From NCBI GenBank assembly GCA_946997215.1, contig CAMPUL010000002.1, forward strand, positions 18,470-82,469: a stretch of 64,000 nt of DNA, written 5' to 3'. The stretch's first letter is position 1, and every line of letters starts with the position of its first letter. This document shows positions 57,066 to 64,000 of the stretch, piece by piece. Source of the DNA: Gardnerella vaginalis. Lineage in GTDB: Bacteria; Actinomycetota; Actinomycetes; Actinomycetales; Bifidobacteriaceae. Made by a program: the position numbers and the translations under genes. The notes beneath the pieces are model-generated. The model was not told where the DNA came from and made no database searches. It was given only the letters and a program-made list of their open reading frames with translations.

Positions 57066-59594
57066 ATGGCTGGATTAGGCGAGTTAGCTCTTGATTTGCA
57101 TCATGCTAGCGAAGACGAGATTTTTCAAGCATTTGTTGATTGGGTTAAAGCTAACAAGCATGTAGATTTGTGGCCGCATCAAGAAGAATCCGTTATGGAT
57201 TTGCTTGCAGGAGACCACGTAATCTTAAACACTCCAACAGGTTCTGGAAAATCGCTAGTAGCGCTCGGCATGCATTTTGCGGCACTTGCCACTGGCAGAC
57301 GCTCCTACTACACTGCGCCAATCAAAGCGCTTGTATCCGAAAAATTCTTCGATTTAGTTGCGATTTTTGGGCGAGACAACGTAGGTATGATTACTGGCGA
57401 CTCGCATATTAACGCGGACGCTCCAATAATCTGCTGCACGGCGGAAATCTTAGCAAATCAAGCCTTAAGAGAAGGCGTAAACGCAGAAGTTGATTGCGTT
57501 GCAATGGACGAATTCCACTATTATGGCGATCCAGAGCGAGGATGGGCTTGGCAAGTGCCTCTTCTTACGCTTCCAAATACGCAATTCTTGCTTATGAGCG
57601 CAACTCTTGGAGATGTGTCAGATATTGCACAGCGATTAGAAAAATCAACAAATCGTAGTGTTGATATTATTGCAGACGCTCCAAGACCAATCCCGCTTGA
57701 ATACGAGTATACAGATAAGCCACTTGCCACAACTGTAGAACTCTTATTTAACAAGGGTTTAACGCCAATCTACGTAGTTCATTTTTCGCAAGACGCAGCT
57801 CTAGAAACAGCTCAAGCGCTAGCTAGTACGGGAGTTTCTAGCAAAGAGCAGCGAGACAAAATCGCTCAAGCGATTAAAGGCACTAAATTTACTACAGGCT
57901 TCGGCAAAATTTTGCAAAGGCTACTGCGCACAGGCGTTGGCGTACATCATGCTGGCATGCTTCCGCGCTACCGCAGGCTTGTTGAACAGCTAGCCCAGCA
58001 AGGATTGCTGCCCGTTATTTGCGGCACAGACACTCTTGGTGTTGGTATTAACGTGCCAATTCATTCGGTTGTGCTTACAGCGCTCACAAAGTTTGATGGG
58101 AATCGTAGTCGCAAGCTTCGCGCTCGCGAGTTTCATCAAATTGCAGGTCGTGCAGGCAGAATGGGGTTTGATACAGAGGGCTTAGTAGTTGCAGAGGCTC
58201 CAGAGTTCGAGATTGAGAATGCGCGAGCTGTTGCAAAAGCTGGCAATGACCCTAAAAAGCTTAAAAAAGTTAAGCGTAAGAAGGCTCCAGAAGGCTTTGT
58301 AGTTTGGGGTGAGCCAACGTTTACTAAGCTTATTGAAAGCGCTCCAGAAACTTTGAATCCACACATGGTTGTAACGCATTCAATGATTTTGAACGAAGTT
58401 ACGCAAGGCGGAGACGCTAGAGCACGCGTTGAAAAACTTATTGAAGATAGTGCACAAAGGCCGCAAGATAAAGAAAAATTGCTTGAGCGTTGCAACGATA
58501 TTTTCCAAACTCTGCTCGATACTCAAGTGATTGAATGCAGAGAGTTTTCGGATGGTTCTTGCGATTATGATCTTGATGTTGCTATGCCAGAGGGTTTTGC
58601 TCTAGATCAGCCACTTTCTCCGTTCTTGCTTGCAGCTTTGGAACTTCTTGACCCAGAATCTCAAAGCTACGCGCTTGACGTAATTTCTATGGTTGAAGCA
58701 ACTTTAGATGACCCTAAGCCTGTTCTTCGCACGCAAGAGCGTAAAGCTCGCGATGCTGCAATAGCTGGCATGAAAGATGATGGCATTGATTACGAGGAGC
58801 GCATGGAACGCTTGGCGGAAGTTAGTTACCCTAAGCCTCTTGAAGATTTGCTTGAGCCTGCTTTTGCGCAATATCGCAAGGATGTTCCGTGGGCAAACGA
58901 CTACTGGCTAAAGCCTAAATCTGTGCTTCGAGACATGGTTGAAACTGCTTCCGATTTTACTGGCTATATTTCGCGCTATGGCATTGCTAGAAGTGAGGGA
59001 ACGCTTCTTCGCTACCTTTCGGACGCTTACCGTTCGCTTGCTCGCACTGTGCCAGAAGATATGCTTAACGAAGAATTGCGTGATATTATTTCGTGGCTTC
59101 GTCTTGTTGTGCGCTCTATTGATTCAAGTCTTGTTGACGAGTGGGAGAGCGCAGGAGGGTCTGACGCTGAAGCTAGTGCAGTAACTACAGCTGCGCCTTC
59201 AACTTCTGAATCTGTAGTTGAGGATCGTCGTGGACTTATTGTGTTGATTAGAAACGCAATGTTCCGCCGCGTGCAGCTTATGGATTTGGAAGATGCGGAT
59301 GCTTTGGGAGAGCTTGACAAAGCTTGGGGTTACGGCGTTCATGAGTGGAATGATGTGCTTGACGACTATTATGATGAGCACGAGTATGTTGGAATAGATG
59401 CCAAAGCTCGTGGCGGCGACTTGTTTATTTTGGATGATTCTCTAGAAAAAAGTGAGCATTCTTGGAAAGTTCGGCAAATTATTGACGATTCGGACGGAGA
59501 CCATAATTGGGCTATTACTGGAATTGTTGATTTGGATTCCACACAAGATACAGGCGAAGTTGTGTTCTTTGACTACAGTGTGTCGCACGTTTAG
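57066..59594 (+). CDS. Ski2-like DEAD/DEAH-box helicase with DUF3516
   Basis: An 842-residue superfamily-2 helicase. Walker A NTPTGSGKSLVAL near residue 57, motif II is MDEFHYYG (DEFH rather than DEVH), motif III MSAT, and C-terminal helicase motifs with GRAGRMGFDTEG. The second half (about 400-842) is the DUF3516-type extension found with this helicase in actinobacteria; its function is unknown, though relation to Ski2/Mtr4 suggests RNA unwinding. AGGAGCGG precedes the ATG. It is preceded by the 12-bp repeat array. Confidence 0.9.
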   Translation: MAGLGELALDLHHASEDEIFQAFVDWVKANKHVDLWPHQEESVMDLLAGDHVILNTPTGSGKSLVALGMHFAALATGRRSYYTAPIKALVSEKFFDLVAIFGRDNVGMITGDSHINADAPIICCTAEILANQALREGVNAEVDCVAMDEFHYYGDPERGWAWQVPLLTLPNTQFLLMSATLGDVSDIAQRLEKSTNRSVDIIADAPRPIPLEYEYTDKPLATTVELLFNKGLTPIYVVHFSQDAALETAQALASTGVSSKEQRDKIAQAIKGTKFTTGFGKILQRLLRTGVGVHHAGMLPRYRRLVEQLAQQGLLPVICGTDTLGVGINVPIHSVVLTALTKFDGNRSRKLRAREFHQIAGRAGRMGFDTEGLVVAEAPEFEIENARAVAKAGNDPKKLKKVKRKKAPEGFVVWGEPTFTKLIESAPETLNPHMVVTHSMILNEVTQGGDARARVEKLIEDSAQRPQDKEKLLERCNDIFQTLLDTQVIECREFSDGSCDYDLDVAMPEGFALDQPLSPFLLAALELLDPESQSYALDVISMVEATLDDPKPVLRTQERKARDAAIAGMKDDGIDYEERMERLAEVSYPKPLEDLLEPAFAQYRKDVPWANDYWLKPKSVLRDMVETASDFTGYISRYGIARSEGTLLRYLSDAYRSLARTVPEDMLNEELRDIISWLRLVVRSIDSSLVDEWESAGGSDAEASAVTTAAPSTSESVVEDRRGLIVLIRNAMFRRVQLMDLEDADALGELDKAWGYGVHEWNDVLDDYYDEHEYVGIDAKARGGDLFILDDSLEKSEHSWKVRQIIDDSDGDHNWAITGIVDLDSTQDTGEVVFFDYSVSHV

Positions 59595-59636
59595 TGTTGT
59601 TTTACTTAAGCTTTAGACCAAAATACAAAATATAGT

Positions 59637-59666
59637 CGAACGTTTGTTCTATGGATTGAGTATACT
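59637..59666 (+). promoter_or_regulatory. LexA (SOS) box and leaderless-type promoter of rarA
   Basis: CGAACGTTTGTTCT (59637-59650) matches the LexA palindrome with one changed outer base. TATACT (59661-59666) is a good -10, followed by exactly 6 nt and the rarA ATG. The box covers the -35 region, as at recA. Confidence 0.82.
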
Positions 59667-59672
59667 TAGATT

Positions 59673-61049
59673 ATGGTTCAGGATTTATTTACAGCAAGTA
59701 GTGCGCCTAGCGATGTAACGCGTCCGTTGGCTGTGCGTATGCGACCGAGCGTTATAGAAGACGTGCTTGGGCAGTCTCATGCGTTAAAAGATGGTTCGCC
59801 TTTGCGTAGGCTTGCAAATCCGCAATCTAAAGGTTCTCTTACATCTCCAAGTTCTGTTGTGTTGTTTGGGCCTCCTGGAGTTGGTAAAACTACGCTTGCT
59901 TATATTGTGGCTCAACAGTCTGGTCGCGTGTTTGAAGAGCTTTCTGCTGTAACTTCTGGAGTTAAAGATGTTAGAGCGGTGCTAGATCGTGCGCATGAGC
60001 GCTTGGTTAGTAAAGGTCAAGAAACAGTTCTGTTTATTGACGAAGTTCATCGTTTTTCTAAATCTCAACAAGATGCTTTGCTTCCAAGCGTAGAAAATCG
60101 CGATGTAACTTTTATTGGTGCCACTACCGAAAATCCAAGTTTTTCAATCATTAAGCCACTACTTAGCAGATCAGTAGTTGTTAAACTTGAGTCTCTTAGT
60201 GTAGAAGATTTGCGCACGCTTATAGAACGCGCAATTTCAAGTGAAAATGGTCTTAATAATCAGCTTAAAATTGATGATAATGCAATAGATTCAATTATTC
60301 GTTTAAGCGGGGGAGATGCTCGCAAAACTCTTACTATTTTAGAGGCTGCAGCAGGCGCGGTAACTGGAGATGTTGCGTTGCAACATGGCAAAAAGAAGCC
60401 TGTTATTACTGCTGATATTGTTTCTAACGTAATGGATACTACTACAGTTCGCTACGACAAAGATGGCGACGACCACTACGATGTGATTTCTGCTTTTATT
60501 AAGTCAATGCGTGGAAGTGATGTTGACGCTTCTTTGCATTATTTAGCGCGAATGCTTAGAGCTGGGGAAGATCCGCGTTTTATTGCAAGGCGGATTATGA
60601 TTGCTGCTGCGGAAGAAGTTGGTATGGCAGCTCCACAAATTTTGCAAGTAACTGTTGCAGCAGCTCAAGCGGTTGCTTTAATTGGCATGCCAGAAGCGCG
60701 GATTATTCTTTCGGAAGCTGTGATTGCTGTAGCAACTGCTCCAAAATCAAATGCAAGCTACAATGCGATTAATAAGGCTTTGCAAGATGTTGATGCTGGA
60801 AATATTGGTCAAGTGCCTCTTCATTTGCGAAATGCTCCAACTGCTTTGATGAAAAGCTGGGGGAATCACGATGGGTACAAGTACGCTCACGACTACCCAG
60901 GAGCTGTGGCTTCTCAACAATATATGCCAGATGAGCTAGTTGGCCGCGAATATTATCACCCAAATAATCGCGGCTACGAGCACGAGATTTCACAACGCTT
61001 ATCTCAAATCCGCAATATTCTCCACAATCCTGAAAATAAAAATAAATAA
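59673..61049 (+). CDS. rarA: replication-associated recombination protein A (MgsA/RarA AAA ATPase)
   Basis: A 458-residue AAA+ protein acting at stalled replication forks. Walker A GPPGVGKTTLAY, Walker B LFIDEVHRFSKSQQDALLP, sensor 1 GATTENPSF, and C-terminal clamp-loader-like tetramerisation domain (ISAFIKSMRGSDVDASLHYLARML). The ATG at 59673 has no Shine-Dalgarno but is 6 nt behind a -10, so the mRNA is probably leaderless. A LexA-type box suggests SOS induction. It ends in a 9-bp tandem repeat and is convergent with yhbY. Confidence 0.94.
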   Translation: MVQDLFTASSAPSDVTRPLAVRMRPSVIEDVLGQSHALKDGSPLRRLANPQSKGSLTSPSSVVLFGPPGVGKTTLAYIVAQQSGRVFEELSAVTSGVKDVRAVLDRAHERLVSKGQETVLFIDEVHRFSKSQQDALLPSVENRDVTFIGATTENPSFSIIKPLLSRSVVVKLESLSVEDLRTLIERAISSENGLNNQLKIDDNAIDSIIRLSGGDARKTLTILEAAAGAVTGDVALQHGKKKPVITADIVSNVMDTTTVRYDKDGDDHYDVISAFIKSMRGSDVDASLHYLARMLRAGEDPRFIARRIMIAAAEEVGMAAPQILQVTVAAAQAVALIGMPEARIILSEAVIAVATAPKSNASYNAINKALQDVDAGNIGQVPLHLRNAPTALMKSWGNHDGYKYAHDYPGAVASQQYMPDELVGREYYHPNNRGYEHEISQRLSQIRNILHNPENKNK

Positions 61050-61081
61050 AACTAATAAAACTAATTCGTAAACGTTTTATT
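61045..61081 (+). repeat. 9-bp tandem duplication across the rarA stop, forming part of an AT-rich hairpin
   Basis: AATAAAACT at 61045-61053 is repeated at 61054-61062; the stop TAA is at 61047-61049. The second unit's AATAAAAC also pairs with GTTTTATT at 61074-61081, a possible weak bidirectional terminator between rarA and yhbY. Confidence 0.8.
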
Positions 61082-61089
61082 ATTTTTAT

Positions 61090-61395
61090 TTATTCACGAA
61101 CAAGCATAATGTGTTCAATATCTTCGCGGGTTGAAACGCGGAATAATACAAAACGATTGCCAATTACTTGAACGACTTCTGCACCAAGATGTTCTGCGAG
61201 TTCTTGTGCAGCTTCTTTAGCACTTAATCCAGAGCCATCTTGTACAGCGCACTTCATAAGCTCGTGAGATTGCATTGTTTCGTCTGCTTGCTTAACAGCA
61301 GCATTGCTAATATCGTTTTTTCCAACATAAAGCAATGGGCTTAAAGTGTTAGCGAGCGCACGCAATTGCTTAATCTGCTTTTTAGTTAATGCCAT
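61090..61395 (-). CDS. YhbY family RNA-binding protein (CRM domain)
   Basis: A 101-residue single CRM-domain protein. It begins MALTKKQIKQLRALANTLSP and contains the LLYVGKNDISNAAVKQADE strand-turn with the GxxG-like RNA-binding loop and the C-terminal VVQVIGNRFVLFRVS. Members associate with pre-50S ribosomes. AGGAAA precedes the ATG. The spacer to the ECF gene (61396-61614) contains only AT-rich sequence, short GCGCTCAAC-type repeats and the ECF 3' duplication. Confidence 0.92.
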   Translation of the reverse strand: MALTKKQIKQLRALANTLSPLLYVGKNDISNAAVKQADETMQSHELMKCAVQDGSGLSAKEAAQELAEHLGAEVVQVIGNRFVLFRVSTREDIEHIMLVRE

Positions 61396-61591
61396 TATTT
61401 TCCTTCCAAATCGCGCTCAACATGCATAAAACGCTAAAACGCTATATTGTTAAACGCAATTATCGACAACCAACTATCGACTATTGATTATCTACTTGTA
61501 ACGCTTAAATTTTCAATGCTTATCGGATTATACATTAACCGTAAGAATCCGCGCTCAACACGTTCAATGAGTTCAATACGTTAAATGCGAA

Positions 61592-61631
61592 TATACAAAT
61601 ATTCCAGTTATCAGTTATACAAATATTCCAG
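61592..61631. repeat. spaced 16-bp duplication at the 3' end of the ECF gene
   Basis: TATACAAATATTCCAG occurs at 61592-61607 and 61616-61631, 8 bp apart. The second copy encodes the last codons and two bases of the stop (TAA, 61615-61617, minus strand). Confidence 0.9.
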
Positions 61632-64000
61632 CAGAAATTATTCCGCACACAATGCCTAATGTAATTATTAAAAGCGCAAAGTCTTTTAAGCGCATTTTCT
61701 CCGTATGTAAGTGTGTGCGTTTTGCTCCAGGAACGTAGCATCTAGAATCTAGCGCAAGTCCCAGTGTGTTTGCGTGCCGAATCACACTTGCAAATCCTGG
61801 AACTATAAGAGATGTTATTGCTTGCAATCGCTTTTTTATAGACCCGTCTTTTATGTTTCCGCCTCTTGCAATTTGAGCTAAAGCTACAGATTCTGCTTCT
61901 TTTGCAAGAGTTGGCAAAAATCGCAAAGCAAGGCTCATAATAAGAGCAATTTCTTGACTTGGCAATCCTGCGATTTTAAGAGGTGAAATAATAGACGCGC
62001 ATGCTTCAGTCAATCGCGTTTGGCTTATAGTTAGTACAATTATTGACCCGATTAGTATAACAAGCGAAAATCTTGAAGCGAAAAGTATTGCAAACTTTAT
62101 TCCATCGTCTGTTATTAATATCGGTCCGATTCTAAAAAGTCCTCTTCCAGAATGCACAACTAGAAGATTAAACAATCCAGAAAATACGAATATTGCAATA
62201 AACATGTGCAATGACAACAATAATTCTATAGGCGATATTCTAGCGAGAAATATTAGAGCAAGCGTTGATAGAGCAAGGATTCCAAGTTGATAGAAGTTCG
62301 TAATACTAAACGCGCTAAACATAAGAATTAAGCATGATATTAGTATTATTCGCGTATTGAATAAGCTTAGCAATGACTTGTTTTTGTTCTTGTTTTTACT
62401 TGTATTTTCGCTACCATTTGTACTGACGTTTTTACTTGTATTTTCGTTTGTATTCGCATTGCCATTCGCAATACCATTATCGCTAGTATTTTCAGGATTT
62501 TCGTCTTGTGCTTGTTCTTGCGCTTGCTTCTTTTCGCGCGAATCTAACGTAACTATGCGCGCTCCGAGTGCTTTTGCTTCACTAAAATCGTGCGTAATAA
62601 CAATAATTGTTACGCCTTTATTGTGTAAATCGCTTAAAATTTTTAGCACGATTTTTGCATACTCAAAATCTAATCCTGCTGTAGGCTCGTCTAAAACCAA
62701 GATTTTTGGATTGCAAGCCAAAATTCCCGCGATTGCTGCTAATCGTTGCTGGCCTCCAGAAAGCTCGAATGGGGATTTTTGCGCTAAATGCTCAATATGC
62801 AATGATTTTAGTGCGCTCAATACTCTGGAACGCAATTCGCATCCCTCTAATCCAAAGTTTTTTGGACCGTATGCTACGTCTTCAAAAACAGTTTGCGCAA
62901 AAAGTTGCTGTTCTGGCAATTGCATAACGTAACCAATGTTTTTGCGAATTTCGCGCATTTGCGATTTGCTTGTTTTTTCGCTAATTTTTATTCCGTTTAC
63001 GCAAATAGATCCAGAATCGTATTTAATAAGACCGCATATTGCTTTTGAGAGCGTGGATTTTCCACACCCGTTTTTTCCCATTATTGCAACGATTTCGCCT
63101 GCTTTTATGCTTAGAGAATAGTCTCTTATTATTGGATTTTGACTATTTGCATAGCTCACACTTAAATTAGATATTTCAATTGCTGCATTCTTACTTGCTT
63201 TATTCGAATCACATTTATTTTTGCTTGCTGCATTTGATTTTTCTACATTTTCCGTCATGCTTTTTGATTCAATAACAGCTGGCGATTTTTCCGCGTAAAA
63301 TTCGTCTAATTCCAATAAGCTTACATCACGCAATTTTCCATTTTCTAGCATTAATATTCGATCCGCATTTTTGCATTCGCTAATCTTATGCGTTACTTGC
63401 ACGATTGTTGTGCCGAGCGTTTGTAATTTGTCAAAAAGCTTATTTACGTCTGCTTTTGCGCAAGAATCAAGCATGCTTGTAGGCTCGTCTAATACAAGAA
63501 GTTTTGATTGTGTGGCAATCGACGACGCAATCGCCACGCGCTGCTGCTGGCCTCCACTCATATTGCTAGGGTCGCTAAAACGGTGATTTTCCATGTTTAC
63601 AGCGCATAAAGCATTGCTTATATTTTGCTTCATAAATTCTTTAGAAGCGCACAAGTTTTCAAGCCCAAAAGCAACATCGTCCTCTACAACTGTTGTAACG
63701 ATTTGGTCTTCTGGGCTTTGAAACAATGCTCCAATAGATTCTCGTGCTTTTTGGTACGCTTTTGAATCAACATTGTTTGTTTCAAAAACTTTTATTCCGC
63801 ATAGCGTAACAATTCCAGAATCTGGGGAAGAAAGTCCTGCAATAATTTTAGATAGCGTAGATTTTCCGCTACCATTTTTGCCTATTATTGCAATTCTTTG
63901 ACCGTATGCTATTTCAAGATCTATTCCGTCTAGAATCCAAGTTTTTCCGCCATCATAGCTAAAGCGAACTTTTTGCAAAGAAACAGCATTATCTTTTTTA
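61615..64000 (-). CDS. ECF transporter EcfA-EcfA-EcfT fusion, 5' end outside window
   Basis: At least 795 codons, open to the right edge with no stop, so the start lies outside. A TTG at 63978 could be mistaken for it. Two ABC ATPase domains come first: Walker A GKNGSGKST and signature MSGGQQQR, then Walker A GKNGCGKST and signature LSGGQQR, separated by a Ser/Asn/Lys linker. An Asn/Ser/Thr-rich linker (about residues 505-545) follows, then an EcfT membrane subunit with several helices. Its first coupling motif is ALAQIARGG; at the second, usually ARG, the sequence is SRC (ALDSRCYVPG). Energises uptake of a vitamin or metal with an EcfS partner that is not in view. Confidence 0.9.
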   Translation of the reverse strand, partial: KKDNAVSLQKVRFSYDGGKTWILDGIDLEIAYGQRIAIIGKNGSGKSTLSKIIAGLSSPDSGIVTLCGIKVFETNNVDSKAYQKARESIGALFQSPEDQIVTTVVEDDVAFGLENLCASKEFMKQNISNALCAVNMENHRFSDPSNMSGGQQQRVAIASSIATQSKLLVLDEPTSMLDSCAKADVNKLFDKLQTLGTTIVQVTHKISECKNADRILMLENGKLRDVSLLELDEFYAEKSPAVIESKSMTENVEKSNAASKNKCDSNKASKNAAIEISNLSVSYANSQNPIIRDYSLSIKAGEIVAIMGKNGCGKSTLSKAICGLIKYDSGSICVNGIKISEKTSKSQMREIRKNIGYVMQLPEQQLFAQTVFEDVAYGPKNFGLEGCELRSRVLSALKSLHIEHLAQKSPFELSGGQQRLAAIAGILACNPKILVLDEPTAGLDFEYAKIVLKILSDLHNKGVTIIVITHDFSEAKALGARIVTLDSREKKQAQEQAQDENPENTSDNGIANGNANTNENTSKNVSTNGSENTSKNKNKNKSLLSLFNTRIILISCLILMFSAFSITNFYQLGILALSTLALIFLARISPIELLLSLHMFIAIFVFSGLFNLLVVHSGRGLFRIGPILITDDGIKFAILFASRFSLVILIGSIIVLTISQTRLTEACASIISPLKIAGLPSQEIALIMSLALRFLPTLAKEAESVALAQIARGGNIKDGSIKKRLQAITSLIVPGFASVIRHANTLGLALDSRCYVPGAKRTHLHTEKMRLKDFALLIITLGIVCGIISAGIFV

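Noticed and set aside
63978-64000. TTG at 63978 as the true start of the ECF gene
   Set aside because: The frame stays open to the window edge and the upstream codons read as a normal ABC N-terminus, so the gene is cut by the edge.

Overview
The window looks like a chromosomal core segment from a low-GC member of the Bifidobacteriaceae, most like Gardnerella. This is a judgement from gene content and order, not a database match. The actinobacterial and bifidobacterial signs are: the run pgsA - cinA C-domain - DUF3046 - recA - recX; DUF3027 next to a long cold-shock protein and clpC; a cytidylate kinase fused to the GTPase Der behind rluB; a DUF6350/PerM-like membrane protein in front of purH; and LexA boxes of the CGAAC-N4-GTTCG type. 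The DNA is visibly AT-rich for an actinobacterium, and Asn/Ser/Asp/Glu-rich linkers are common in its proteins. I see no insertion sequence, prophage, CRISPR array or rRNA.

Layout. 1-2.4 kb: end of a MoxR/DUF58 operon (minus strand). 2.5-6.0 kb: ung, a LytR_C membrane protein, and groEL behind a CIRCE element. 6.1-14.5 kb: a lone WXG100 protein, a TPM-domain membrane protein, a two-component system, a cold-shock-domain protein, DUF3027 and clpC. 14.6-21.1 kb: a cell-envelope block with an MprF-like aminoacyl-lipid synthase, a membrane-anchored alpha/beta hydrolase coupled to it, and a lipoteichoic-acid-synthase-like protein. 21.1-31.3 kb: a purine cluster in the order purT-purC-purL-purF-purM-purD (minus strand). 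31.4-38.3 kb: tRNA-His, ftsK, pgsA, cinA, DUF3046, recA, recX. 38.3-44.1 kb: thrC (minus), proA, an unknown gene, nadD, prs, tRNA-Gln. 44.2-52.3 kb: a phosphatidyltransferase, yebC, ruvC-ruvA-ruvB, yajC, apt, a PerM-like gene, purH. 52.4-61.0 kb: a small membrane protein, an aquaporin (minus), rluB, cmk-der, a Ski2-like helicase, rarA. 61.1-64 kb: yhbY and an ECF transporter polypeptide fusing two ATPases to the T subunit, cut by the window edge (both minus).

How the genes work together. Purine synthesis is nearly complete here: prs makes PRPP, purF-D-T-L-M-C and purH cover most steps, and apt salvages adenine. purE, purK and purB are not in the window. recA, ruvAB and rarA each carry a LexA-type box, giving a local SOS set. 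groEL has a HrcA-type operator. The MprF-like enzyme, the hydrolase and the LtaS-like protein point to anionic-lipid and teichoic-acid modification.

The pattern I find most worth pursuing is not a gene. At least seven genes here (HK, ftsK, nadD, prs, purH, cmk-der, rarA) have a short direct duplication of 9-12 bp that spans the stop codon, and ung, the ECF gene and the LytR_C gene show spaced or imperfect versions. Three genes (TPM protein, the 125-aa membrane protein, rarA) share a -10 hexamer placed exactly 6 nt before ATG with no Shine-Dalgarno, which suggests leaderless mRNAs.
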